A DNA stretch of 10,883 nucleotides, from the NCBI GenBank assembly GCA_937888775.1, contig CALAQT010000519.1, positions 1 to 10,883 on the forward strand, given 5' to 3'. Origin of the DNA: an uncultured Actinomycetes bacterium (GTDB taxonomy: Bacteria; Actinomycetota; Thermoleophilia; Solirubrobacterales; Solirubrobacteraceae). The notes beneath the pieces were generated by a model that had not been told where the DNA came from, made no database searches, and saw only the letters and a list, made by a program, of their open reading frames with translations. Made by a program: the position numbers and the translations under genes. Of the stretch, positions 1 to 6,687 are shown piece by piece; within the stretch, counting starts at the first letter, position 1; each line of letters begins with the position of its first letter.

Positions 1-886
1 AAGCGTCCGGTCTAGCAAGCCGCCAGAGTGCGGCACCGCCACGAGCGCATACGGCCCGGGCGCGAGCTCGTGCCGTCAATGCTGCCGGTGACCTGGAAAC
101 TGTCCGCGTGGGGAAGGAGCAGTGGCGTCCGTCGCCCATGATCAGCCTCCTGCTCGAGACGAGGTGCAGCAGCCAGCCGGGGCTCTCGCTCGCTGTTCGG
201 TCGTCAATGCGATCATCTCGCGTCGGGTGAGCTGGCGCCTCCTATTGGTGCAGACCGGTCGCCACTGCGGCGTGACCGCTTGAGGCGTGGACGGGTAGCG
301 CCTGGTTGTCAGCACGATCGGGGCCGGCGCCCGCCTACGTCGCTGACCCGTCTGGCGTGACCCATCGTGTCCGGTTGCGGTCACGAGCCACGGCAGCATC
401 GGCGTCGGGATCGTGGCCGCTTCGATCCAGGAGCGGCGACCTTGTCGCCCGCGCGGATGCGGTGGCGCTCGAGGCATAACTATCGCTCGGGTCCCGTGCT
501 CGGTGCCACTCGTCCGAGCGCTTCCAGCCGCCCAGCGTGCTTGCTGGCTCGGCCGCTCGGTGGCTGACACCAGGAGCGCGACGTGCCCCGCGGCGGGCCT
601 CGCGTCACTGTCGCGTGTAGCCCAATGGGGCAGCGAAGCCTGGCGCGACTTGTTTGGTTCGGCAGTCTCGGTTGGTGGAGCGGGCGGCACCGTGGTTGGT
701 GCGTCGCTGCTGATCGATCGCCGGCGGGACCGGAAACCGCTGCGCCGAGCGTTCGGCGGGGCTGTTCCGCTAACCAGGGCGATCAATCTGATCACGCTTG
801 CTCTGGTACGGTGTCACGCGTTATCAGCGGAGCGGCCGGTTGGAGCGTCGCCCGCGCGGGGCAGTCCCTGGACGGAAGAGGGTCAC
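1..886. other. Gene-free or unassigned stretch upstream of the protease gene
   Basis: I see no coding region here that I can support. Long open frames exist on both strands, but their translations are Arg/Pro/Thr-rich, lack recognisable domains and lack the GC-ending codon preference of the clear genes. A small perfect inverted repeat (GGCGAC, 3-nt loop, GTCGCC) lies at 435-449. A TANNNT-type -10 candidate (TACGGT, 807-812) lies about 75 bases before the protease start, but I see no -35 partner. No tRNA-like or rRNA-like sequence was recognised. Confidence 0.5.
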
Positions 887-1924
887 ATGAAGCGGGCAGT
901 TGTTGTGGCGGCGACGATCGCATCGATCGGATGCGGGTCGGCTCAGGGAAGGGCGTTCCCCGCACGGGTGGATCACGCGACGATCCCGCTCAAGCTCGTC
1001 CAGGGACCGAACGGCAAGTTCTTGGTTGCTCGGGTCGCCGTCGGCGGCGGGAAACCGGTCCCCGTGATCGTGGACACGGGCTCTAATCAGCTCATGATCA
1101 TGCGGCAGTCGGTGGGTCGGCGGGCGAAGATCTCGCCGAGGATTCGCATCTTGGGGGGTTACGGTGTTTCAAGCAGCCCGGTCACCGGAAGCACCGCCAC
1201 CGGATCGTTCACGATCCACGGGGCGCCGAGCGCGACAACAACGAAGCCGATTTCGTTCGGTGCGGTCAAGTCGTTTGGCGGCGTCGCGGTGCTGCTGAGC
1301 GTGACGGGAACGAAGGGGATCATGGGCATCGGCCAACTCCCGCCCAACTCCAGGTCGGCGTTCTCACCGTTGCTGTCGCTGCCCTCCCCGCTTTGGAAGG
1401 GGTACACAATCGCGCTGCAGGAAGCGGGTGCACCGAAGCTGATCCTTGGCACCCCGACCAGGGCGGCGTCGAGCGTCTCCGTAGCGCTGCTCGGTCCGCG
1501 AGTCCGGGTGGGTCCGTTCGGCGGCCCGCACACGCCGAAGAGATATCCGAGCGGCGCTCCCGCCTACCAGGGCCTGTTCAAGCTCTGCTGGAACATCGCC
1601 GGGCAGAAGGCTTGCGGGCCGACCGTGGCCGACACCGGCAACACGTTCGGGTTCGTCGGCAGCGGCCTGCTCGCCAACGTCCCGCACACGAGCGGGTTCG
1701 TAGCGCCTGGCCTCCAGATCTCGATCTCGACGCCGCCGCCGAGCAGCCGAGTCGTGCGCGCCTATCTCACCGATGCCCGCGTGGCCGACCAGCTCCCGCT
1801 CTACCTGACAGCGGCGCCGTTCACCCGGATGTTCTCGACCGGGATCGGGCTGTACTACGCCGACACCGTCGGGTACGACCTGGTCAAGGGACAGGCGGTC
1901 ATCACGCCCTTCCCTTCGGGCTGA
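887..1924 (+). CDS. Exported pepsin-like (A1-type fold) aspartic protease homologue
   Basis: This 345-residue protein has the layout of a bilobal pepsin-type aspartic protease, which cuts peptide bonds using two aspartates. Residues 1-25 form a signal peptide (MKR, then a hydrophobic run). Cys16 in SIGCG is only a weak lipobox, so it may be secreted or a lipoprotein. The first catalytic motif is VDTGSN (Asp63) after a hydrophobic strand. Tyr92 in GGYG is a candidate flap tyrosine. GIMGIG (144-149) and LILGTP (185-190) match the pepsin GI-G-G and L-LGG strands. The second motif is ADTGNT (Asp249), followed by a hydrophobic stretch, and GYDLVKGQAVITPF near the end matches the terminal pepsin strands. 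Cys234 and Cys243 could form a disulphide. ATG 887 is preferred: GGAAGAGG precedes it by a few bases and the signal peptide begins there, although the frame is open back to 413. A weak hairpin (GGCTG/CAGCC, 1919-1934) overlaps the stop. The substrate is unknown, and a non-proteolytic binding role is possible. Confidence 0.8.
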   Translation: MKRAVVVAATIASIGCGSAQGRAFPARVDHATIPLKLVQGPNGKFLVARVAVGGGKPVPVIVDTGSNQLMIMRQSVGRRAKISPRIRILGGYGVSSSPVTGSTATGSFTIHGAPSATTTKPISFGAVKSFGGVAVLLSVTGTKGIMGIGQLPPNSRSAFSPLLSLPSPLWKGYTIALQEAGAPKLILGTPTRAASSVSVALLGPRVRVGPFGGPHTPKRYPSGAPAYQGLFKLCWNIAGQKACGPTVADTGNTFGFVGSGLLANVPHTSGFVAPGLQISISTPPPSSRVVRAYLTDARVADQLPLYLTAAPFTRMFSTGIGLYYADTVGYDLVKGQAVITPFPSG

Positions 1925-2084
1925 TTCCCCAGCCTTCCACGTTCCGACAGCCACGCTCGCGCCGACGGTGCCAGACACCTGCTTTCACCGCGCGTCGCGC
2001 CTCGTTGCGTAGCTAAGACTTCCTTGCGGGTGAAAGGCAGGGCTCGGGCTGGGCGCCGCACAGAGTGCCCCTTCGATCGACCGA

Positions 2085-2112
2085 AGTCCCGATTTGCGCA
2101 AGTCTCGGGACT
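2085..2112. repeat. Inverted repeat with 8-bp arms
   Basis: AGTCCCGA (2085-2092) and TCGGGACT (2105-2112) are exact reverse complements separated by 12 bases. No T-tract follows, so this is more likely a binding site or part of a structured transcript than a simple terminator. It is about 160 bases after the protease stop. Confidence 0.5.
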
Positions 2113-2131
2113 CTCGCGCCAGCGCTCGAAC

Positions 2132-2143
2132 GCCCCCGGGGGC
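2132..2143. repeat. Perfect 12-bp palindrome
   Basis: GCCCCCGGGGGC reads the same on both strands. It has no spacer, which fits a dimeric protein-binding site better than an RNA hairpin, but in GC-rich DNA such a palindrome can also arise by chance. Confidence 0.35.
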
Positions 2144-2233
2144 ATCAGCCCTGCGAACTCGACTGTCGGTCGGATCTGACGATTGGAGCGTCGCCAAAGC
2201 ACTCGCGCCTCGACTGCGTCGCGGACAGGCGAA

Positions 2234-2397
2234 GAGCGATCGTCGGCGAGATGCGCGCTTTCCGCGCATAGCGAGACGGCCGGCCTCGGCGCCGAAAGGC
2301 GCGTCTGGACATCAAAGCTGGTCCGGACGCGGACGATCGCTCGCGTGGCGGAGCGAAAGCACGGACGCGACGTTCTCCGGTGAGAAGAGCGATCGTC
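2234..2397. repeat. Three copies of an 11-bp motif, GAGCGATCGTC
   Basis: GAGCGATCGTC occurs at 2234-2244 and 2387-2397. Both copies sit in a 14-base direct repeat, GAAGAGCGATCGTC (2231-2244 and 2384-2397). Its exact complement, GACGATCGCTC, lies between them at 2332-2342. The middle and right copies form an 11-bp inverted repeat with a 44-base spacer. A fourth copy lies at 5301-5311, beyond the two-component genes. Multiple identical sites in both orientations beside a regulator gene suggest a protein-binding site. Function is not established. Confidence 0.5.
2251..2331. repeat. Cluster of three potential hairpins
   Basis: ATGCGCG/CGCGCAT (2251-2257, 2263-2269) closes a 5-base loop. GCGCC and GGCGC (2289-2293, 2298-2302) close a GAAA tetraloop, a classic stable GNRA loop when read as + strand RNA. 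A third stem pairs 2300-2310 with 2321-2331, eleven pairs with one T-G wobble and a 10-base loop; it overlaps the second by three bases, so the two compete slightly. Three strong hairpins within 81 bases outside any gene suggest a structured + strand transcript or a binding array. I cannot match it to a known RNA family. Confidence 0.45.
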
Positions 2398-2600
2398 AGC
2401 AGGCTGCCGATGCTTGCAGCCGAGCGGCGCTTTGCAACCGCTGCCAGCGGGCGCGCATCTGGCGGCGGGTGCCGGGCCGATGCGGGCGCGGCTCCTGCTT
2501 CCACTCCCGCGCGGTACTCAGACGCCCGGCGCACGGAGACGGGCCTGAGGTCGTTCGGTAGCAGTGGTCTCGCCGAGTCGGTGGAGGTGACGGGCCCGCT

Positions 2601-2648
2601 CAACCCACGGGTTGAGATCTGAGATCAACCCGCGGTTCAACCCTCGGG
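2601..2648 (+). promoter_or_regulatory. Operator-like CAACCC/GGGTTG cluster upstream of the membrane protein/two-component cassette
   Basis: CAACCC occurs at 2601, 2626 and 2638, and GGGTTG at 2609. CGGGTTGA (2608-2615) and TCAACCCG (2625-2632) form an exact 8-bp inverted repeat with a 9-base spacer. CAACCC/GGGTTG around AC gives a tighter dyad at 2601-2614. TGAGATC is repeated in tandem (2614-2620, 2621-2627). The cluster ends 30 bases before the first gene of the cassette. NarL-type regulators commonly bind such dyads and often autoregulate, so this is a good candidate site for the regulator encoded at 4486-5154. I could not identify a convincing -10 or -35 here. Confidence 0.5.
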
Positions 2649-2678
2649 CCGACGACAAACGGGCGCCACGAGCAGATC

Positions 2679-3206
2679 ATGACGGCCATGACAACCACCG
2701 ATTACCTCATCAACGCAGTGTTCGTCCTGATCGTCGTCCGTCAGGCCCGCGAGCGAGAGCTCGACCTCCGCAGTTTCATCATCCCGCTGGCCGTCGTCGC
2801 CTACGTCGCGCAGATGTACGTGCACTCGATCCCGACCTCCGGGAACGACCTCCTGCTGATCGGCGCGCTCGGAACCGTCGGCCTCACGCTCGGTATCGCG
2901 AGCGGCCTCGCCACCCATGTCCGCGCGGGCGAGAACGGTCTCGCCGTCGCACGCGTCGGCTGGCTCGCCGGCGCGCTGCTGATCGCTGGGATCAGCTCGC
3001 GGATGGTGTTCGTCTTCGCGATCCACCACGGCGCACGCCACGCAGTCGCGAGCTTCAGCATGGCCCACCAGATCGGCGCGGCGGCGTGGCCCGTTGCGCT
3101 GGTGCTGATGGCGCTGCTCGAGGTCGGCACCCGGATCGCGATCGTCCAGCTTCGTGGTCGGAACGCAATGCGGTCAGGCGCCGCTCCCATCGCCGCGGTC
3201 GCATGA
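2679..3206 (+). CDS. Multi-pass membrane protein, possibly DUF1453/CcdC-like, first gene of the two-component cassette
   Basis: This 175-residue integral membrane protein has about five hydrophobic segments, near residues 8-20, 33-48, 58-78, 93-113 and 131-150. A charged loop, RQARERELD, follows the first segment. The pattern of a first helix, a short Arg-rich loop and a PL-containing second helix resembles DUF1453/CcdC-type proteins, but I am not certain of the family. ATG 2679 has no clear ribosome-binding site; ATG 2688 (MTTTDY) is an alternative. Its stop overlaps the ATG of the kinase frame in ATGA (3203-3206). This suggests co-translation and a role as an accessory sensor or partner of the kinase, although a hairpin at 3231-3258 could end its transcript. 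Codon use is strongly GC-ending, supporting a real gene. Function is unknown. Confidence 0.75.
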   Translation: MTAMTTTDYLINAVFVLIVVRQARERELDLRSFIIPLAVVAYVAQMYVHSIPTSGNDLLLIGALGTVGLTLGIASGLATHVRAGENGLAVARVGWLAGALLIAGISSRMVFVFAIHHGARHAVASFSMAHQIGAAAWPVALVLMALLEVGTRIAIVQLRGRNAMRSGAAPIAAVA

Positions 3207-4489
3207 CGATCGACCATCCCGGATCAGGCGCCACCGGCCCGCACTCGCGGGCCGGTGGTCGTTCTATCGTCCGTGCTGCGGTGACTGGTTCACAGCGAGC
3301 GGCTGCCCCGGAGAGCGAGCGAGTCGCGGAGGCTCGGGCGCGAGCGCATGAGCGCTTGCATCGGCAGCGAGGGACGCTGCGGCCGCTCGGCTGGGCGGTG
3401 CTGCTCGTGGTGGTGCTCGGCAGTGCCAACAGCCGGCCAGTGCCTGGACTGAACGGCAAGGCGCTGGCGGTGACGCTGGCTCTCTGCGTGTTCGCAGCGA
3501 CGCTGATGGTCGCGGTCCGCGACGGCTTTCCCGAGCGTGACGTCAGGCTGCAGACCGTCGTGATCGCGCTGATGGGCGCCGCCGGCGTCGCGATCGCCGG
3601 ACTCCAGCTCAAGGGAGCGACGGGAGTCGCCGCCGGCGTCGCCGTGTTCATGGCGATCACGCGGCTCCCGTTCAAGGCCGGGGTGTCGGTCGGTGGCGCG
3701 ATGGCCATCGCGCTGGGTGTCGTCACCGCGGCCGCTGGAGGCTCCTCGTCAGCTGTCGCGGCCGGGATGCTCGAGACGGTCCTGCTCGGTGTCGTCGCCC
3801 AGTTCCTGAAGCAGTCGCGGGAGGGCCAGGACCGCACCGAGATACTGCTGGCGCAGCTCGAGGACGCCCGTGACGAGCAGGCCCGCGCGGCGGCGATCGC
3901 CGAGCGCGGCCGAATCGCGGCCGAGCTGCACGACGTACTCGCGCACGCGCTCTCCGGCGCCGCGATCCAGCTCCAGGGGGCCCGGAAGCTCGCCGAACGC
4001 GAGCACGCTCAGCCACCTCTCAGCGACGCGATCGACCACGCCAGCGAGCTCGTCAAAGCCGGCCTGGCCAACGCCCGCCAAGCCGTCGGCACCCTCCGTG
4101 GCGAGGCGCTACCAACGCTCGCCCAGCTTCCCGCCTTGATCGACAGCTACAAGGCCGATATGAACCTCGACGTGACGCTCCGGATCGAAGGTGATGCGCG
4201 GAGACTGCCAGCCGATCCGAGCCTCGCGCTCTACCGCGGCGCACAGGAAGCGCTGACGAACGTCGCGCGGTATGCGCCAAGCGCGTGCACCATGGTCACC
4301 GTACGCTACGAAGACCACTGCACGAAGCTGTGCGTCGACAACGGCGCCTCGGCCACCCCACCGCGAGAAGGGATGGGCGGCGGCCGCGGACTACAAGGGC
4401 TGCGCGAGCGAATCGAGCAGGCCGGCGGCACGATGTCGGCCGGCGCGACACCCGAAGGCTGGCGCGTCGAGATCGAGGTGCCCGCATGA
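3203..4489 (+). CDS. Sensor histidine kinase of the HisKA_3 (NarL-partner/DesK-LiaS) type
   Basis: The kinase autophosphorylates on histidine and passes the phosphate to the adjacent response regulator. With ATG 3203 it has 428 residues. An Arg-rich hydrophilic tail (1-60) is followed by five or six membrane segments (about 62-200) with no large extracellular domain, so it probably senses a membrane signal or a partner. A helical linker leads to the dimerisation segment RGRIAAELHDVLAHALSG with phospho-acceptor His243. The ATPase domain has the N-box QEALTNVARYA (Asn353), DNG at 379-381 and a Gly-rich lid, GMGGGRGLQGLRERI. It overlaps the regulator in ATGA (4486-4489), indicating translational coupling. 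The start is uncertain: codons 1-60 show weak GC-ending bias and codons 10-19 lie in a 12-bp perfect hairpin. GTG 3281 (402 residues), 10 bases after a TATCGT box, is a credible alternative. Confidence 0.92.
   Translation: MTIDHPGSGATGPHSRAGGRSIVRAAVTGSQRAAAPESERVAEARARAHERLHRQRGTLRPLGWAVLLVVVLGSANSRPVPGLNGKALAVTLALCVFAATLMVAVRDGFPERDVRLQTVVIALMGAAGVAIAGLQLKGATGVAAGVAVFMAITRLPFKAGVSVGGAMAIALGVVTAAAGGSSSAVAAGMLETVLLGVVAQFLKQSREGQDRTEILLAQLEDARDEQARAAAIAERGRIAAELHDVLAHALSGAAIQLQGARKLAEREHAQPPLSDAIDHASELVKAGLANARQAVGTLRGEALPTLAQLPALIDSYKADMNLDVTLRIEGDARRLPADPSLALYRGAQEALTNVARYAPSACTMVTVRYEDHCTKLCVDNGASATPPREGMGGGRGLQGLRERIEQAGGTMSAGATPEGWRVEIEVPA
3231..3258 (+). terminator. Perfect 12-bp hairpin just after the membrane protein gene, inside the annotated kinase start
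   Basis: CCACCGGCCCGC (3231-3242) and GCGGGCCGGTGG (3247-3258) pair exactly around the loop ACTC. A flanking G-T wobble (3230/3259) can extend the stem. It begins 24 bases after the stop of the first gene, where an intrinsic terminator would lie. No run of T follows, as is common for actinobacterial terminators. It could be a terminator, an attenuator or an mRNA-stabilising stem. Confidence 0.55.
3265..3283 (+). promoter_or_regulatory. Candidate -10 box and near-leaderless GTG start for the kinase
   Basis: TATCGT at 3265-3270 fits the actinobacterial TANNNT -10 pattern. An in-frame GTG follows at 3281 after 10 bases, close enough for a leaderless or nearly leaderless transcript. It lies directly downstream of the 3231-3258 hairpin, giving the order expected of a terminator followed by a new promoter. 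No -35 hexamer was recognised. Confidence 0.3.
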
Positions 4490-5154
4490 CCATCCGTGCC
4501 CTAATCGCAGACGACCAACGGGTCGTCCGCGACGGACTGGCGATGCTGCTCAGCCTGATCGACGACGTCGAGATCGTCGCGACCGCGGCCGACGGAATCG
4601 AGGCAGTCGAGCGCGCCCTCTCCGAGCTGCCCGACATCGTGCTGATGGACCTGCGAATGCCTCGCCTCGAGGGAGCCGAGGCGACCCGCCAAATCCTCGC
4701 CGCGCTCCCCGACACATGCGTGCTGGTGCTGACAACCTACGCCGACGACGAGTTCCTCTTCCCAGCCCTGCAGGCCGGCGCGCGCGGCTACCTTACGAAG
4801 GACGCAACCGCGGAAGAAATCGAACACGCGATCAGGGCGCTCATCGCGGGCCAGACCCACCTCGACCCAGCCGTGCAGCAGCGACTCGTGACCGCCGTCC
4901 TCGATCAATCCCCGCCAGCGCCAGCCACCGCCCCGGCACCAGCGTCGCGGCCCGACCTCCCTGACGAACTCACGCCACGCGAGGTCGAGGTGCTCAAGCT
5001 GATCGCCGCCGGGCAGTCGAACGCCGAGATCGCAGACGCGCTGTTCCTCAGCGGCGCCACAGTCAAGACCCACATCAACCGGATCTTCTACAAGACCGGC
5101 GCCCGCGACCGCGCCCAGGCCGTTCGCTACGCATACCAGCACGGCCTGGCATAG
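4486..5154 (+). CDS. NarL/FixJ-family (LuxR-type) response regulator
   Basis: This 222-residue cytoplasmic DNA-binding regulator is probably phosphorylated by the adjacent kinase. The receiver domain (about 3-120) has the acidic pair Asp9-Asp10, phospho-acceptor Asp55 in VLMDLRMP, the conserved Thr83-Thr84 and Lys105 in GYLTKDA. A Pro/Ala-rich linker (142-158) leads to a LuxR-type helix-turn-helix (162-218) beginning LTPREVEVLKLIAAGQSNAEI, with recognition-helix residues around GATVKTHINRIF. ATG 4486 overlaps the kinase stop in ATGA, so the two are translationally coupled. Length and domain order are standard for the family. It may act on its own operon, given the dyads at 2601-2648, and on the 11-bp motif flanking the cassette; both are inference. 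The signal is unknown. Confidence 0.95.
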   Translation: MTIRALIADDQRVVRDGLAMLLSLIDDVEIVATAADGIEAVERALSELPDIVLMDLRMPRLEGAEATRQILAALPDTCVLVLTTYADDEFLFPALQAGARGYLTKDATAEEIEHAIRALIAGQTHLDPAVQQRLVTAVLDQSPPAPATAPAPASRPDLPDELTPREVEVLKLIAAGQSNAEIADALFLSGATVKTHINRIFYKTGARDRAQAVRYAYQHGLA

Positions 5155-5253
5155 CGGCGGTTGGTTCGTCCACAGAGTCCGGCGGCTCCTGCTTCCGGCG
5201 CCCCGGATCAGAACCGTATCGGCGACGAGCCATCGAGAGGACGGCGGCATCCG

Positions 5254-5272
5254 GGTCCGTCAGCGACGGACC
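5254..5272 (+). terminator. 8-bp hairpin, possible terminator of the two-component cassette
   Basis: GGTCCGTC (5254-5261) and GACGGACC (5265-5272) are exact complements around a 3-base AGC loop. It is about 100 bases after the response regulator stop, the first strong stem downstream. No T-tract follows, so a binding-site role is equally possible. Confidence 0.35.
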
Positions 5273-5300
5273 GCTCAGCCGGCAAGCACCGTCCGGCGAC

Positions 5301-5311
5301 GACGATCGCTC
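5301..5311. repeat. Fourth copy of the 11-bp motif
   Basis: GACGATCGCTC here is identical to 2332-2342 and is the exact complement of the copies at 2234-2244 and 2387-2397. The four copies thus lie on both sides of the membrane protein/kinase/regulator genes. Confidence 0.45.
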
Positions 5312-5538
5312 TACACGCCTTGGACGAGCGAACTCGGCTTGCGCTTCGCCACGCTTGCGGTCGTCCGCGGGCGGCCGGCGACGTAGCGGGGAATTACAGA
5401 AGCAGGACCGACCGGAGGGGACGGTCGCGGCCCTGCAAATCGCCAGAGGCGCGACGGTCGCCGTGGGTCGCGAGAGACCTTCCGATCCGCCGAGCGGAGG
5501 TAAGCGCCGCGGCTCTCAATTAGCTTCGTTGCGCCGTC

Positions 5539-5562
5539 CTGCAAGCGGTCCAGCGCTTGCAG
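5539..5562. repeat. 9-bp inverted repeat in the gap
   Basis: CTGCAAGCG (5539-5547) and CGCTTGCAG (5554-5562) are exact complements with a 6-base loop, GTCCAG. The stem contains A-T pairs, so it is not just a GC-rich coincidence. No gene ends nearby on either strand. It could be a regulator site or the end of an unrecognised transcript. Confidence 0.4.
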
Positions 5563-5962
5563 TTAGCCCTCAGCAAGTAGGTGACCACGATCGCGGAGAG
5601 CGACGGCGACCTGGCTGAGACGCCCGTTGTTGGCGATCATGCCGGTTCTCAATCGAAAAACGGCGCGGCTTCTCCTTCGCGCCCGAAAGGAGCACTGCCG
5701 CTGTGCCGCCGACTGCGGCCGCCGACATATCTCAGATGCTCACATTTCGACAATCGGCGGCTCAGCGGCCAGAGAAAGCAGAAGCGCCGCCGGACCTGGA
5801 GGGCGTGCCAGTCGTTGGTGGTCACGCGCTTGGGCGGTGCCGGGTGACCGCTTCTACGATCGGGATTTTGAGGTCGTCGGCTGGACCGCACGGAAAGCGA
5901 TCACGCGGATTACCTGATCGTGAGCGTCTCAACGGACGATGCCAGAGAGGGCCGGTTGGGGG

Positions 5963-6005
5963 TACCGTACGGCAACAATGGAACTGGGATCTGCGACACC
6001 GGAAG
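5963..6005 (+). promoter_or_regulatory. Candidate -10 box and ribosome-binding site for the small membrane protein
   Basis: TACCGT at 5963-5968 fits the TANNNT pattern, and the same hexamer precedes yciH at 10087. A transcript starting near 5975 would carry GGAAG (6001-6005) 9 bases before GTG 6015. An ATG at 5978 is in another frame and opens only a 45-residue Arg/Pro-rich shadow. No -35 was recognised. Confidence 0.35.
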
Positions 6006-6014
6006 TCATCGCTG

Positions 6015-6164
6015 GTGATCCGGCTGCTGCTGGCCGTTTGGATCACCGTCGTCGTCGTTGTGCTCTGCGCCACGGGACGTTGGTGGGGCCTGGTGTTCGT
6101 CGTCCCCCTGGTCCTTGATTTGTACCTGCTCCGCCGGATCTTGGCGGCCGGCTCAGGCCGGTAG
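6015..6164 (+). CDS. Small two-helix membrane protein of unknown function
   Basis: The product is about 49 residues and almost entirely hydrophobic. Helix one spans about 4-19 (LLLAVWITVVVVVLC), then a short GRWW turn, then helix two at about 24-39 ending in DLYLLRR. Trp and Arg residues at the helix ends are typical of real membrane proteins and unlikely in a chance frame. The frame is open further upstream but contains no ATG, GTG or TTG close to the hydrophobic part; GTG 6015 with GGAAG 9 bases upstream is the best start. A small hairpin, CCGGC/GCCGG (6148-6161), sits just before the stop and may terminate transcription. It stands alone with no operon partner, and I do not recognise the family. 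Confidence 0.55.
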   Translation: MIRLLLAVWITVVVVVLCATGRWWGLVFVVPLVLDLYLLRRILAAGSGR

Positions 6165-6687
6165 CGCGGCGTCAGCGGAGTTCGGGGTCCTCAAAGGCTG
6201 CGGGGCGCAACATCGGTGCGCTGGTTTCGGAAACCGCGATCTTGCAGACGACTGCTTTCCCAATCTGGGCTCATTAGACGGAATGGCGCGCCGGCGGGAA
6301 AGGACTCACCGGCAGTCACATCAGCTGGCGATTGCATTGCCACGCATCCGAGCGCCCGCTCCGACCCGACCGGACGCATGCTCCCGCGTGAAAGCACGCG
6401 CCGAACCCCACCCCGCCGGCAACAAGGCGCCGCCACGGCCCGCACAATCCCTCGCGCGCGATCGCTTCGCCGAAAAGCGAGCGTCCGGTCCTCGGCGCCA
6501 TCTGGTAGCTGCTGGCTTGCGCAATCGCCCAGAACCAAGCGTCCGCTCGAGCCGCTTCAGCGTTTGCGATTACGGGCTTACATAGGCAATCGCCGGATTC
6601 TGCACGCCGCCTCGCCAGCCCTGCAATCGGCGACGATCGACCTGTCACACAGCCCGGATCGCTCAGAGAGTCGGCGCCGACGCGCCT
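6165..6687. other. Gene-free region between the small membrane protein and the F420-type reductase
   Basis: I see no gene. The octamer GCAATCGC or its complement occurs several times (near 6324, 6523 and 6587). TCGCTT/AAGCGA (6462-6467, 6475-6480) can pair around 7 bases. A perfect palindrome, GTCGGCGCCGAC, lies at 6670-6681, 6 bases beyond the stop of the reductase gene on the opposite strand, and may help end that transcript. Open frames here are Arg/Pro-rich and unmatched. Confidence 0.4.

Larger units (their letters stand above)
1925..2678. other. 754-bp gene-free region dense in inverted repeats
   Basis: No frame in this gap gives a protein I recognise, and none has the codon bias of neighbouring genes. 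It does contain an unusual run of exact dyads: 2085-2112, 2132-2143, 2251-2269, 2289-2302, 2300-2331, 2332-2342 with 2387-2397, and an operator-like cluster at 2601-2648. It also carries three copies of the 11-mer GAGCGATCGTC or its complement. It probably holds the control region of the downstream membrane protein/two-component cassette, and may hold structured RNA or repeat elements. The individual dyads are listed separately. Confidence 0.5.
5155..5962. other. Gene-free region after the two-component cassette
   Basis: No convincing gene lies here. Open frames on both strands are short, Arg-rich and unmatched. The stretch includes hairpins at 5254-5272 and 5539-5562 and a copy of the 11-bp motif at 5301-5311. 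A short protein-like run ending at 5917 (GDRFYDRDFEVVGWTARK) could be a gene remnant, but it has no credible start or domain. Confidence 0.45.

Noticed and set aside
142..795. 217-residue open frame on the - strand
   Set aside because: Arg/Pro/Thr-rich translation with no domain and no codon bias like the clear genes; long chance frames are common in GC-rich DNA.
413..886. N-terminal extension of the protease frame
   Set aside because: The signal peptide and a good ribosome-binding site begin at ATG 887; the extension would bury the signal peptide.
2612..3202. Upstream extension of the kinase frame
   Set aside because: It is the out-of-frame shadow of the membrane protein gene and is Arg/Pro-rich.
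2488..5196. 15-base direct repeat GCGGCTCCTGCTTCC at 2488-2502 and 5182-5196 flanking the two-component cassette
   Set aside because: With this base composition roughly one match of that length is not surprising in an 11-kb window, and there are no inverted termini to suggest a mobile element.
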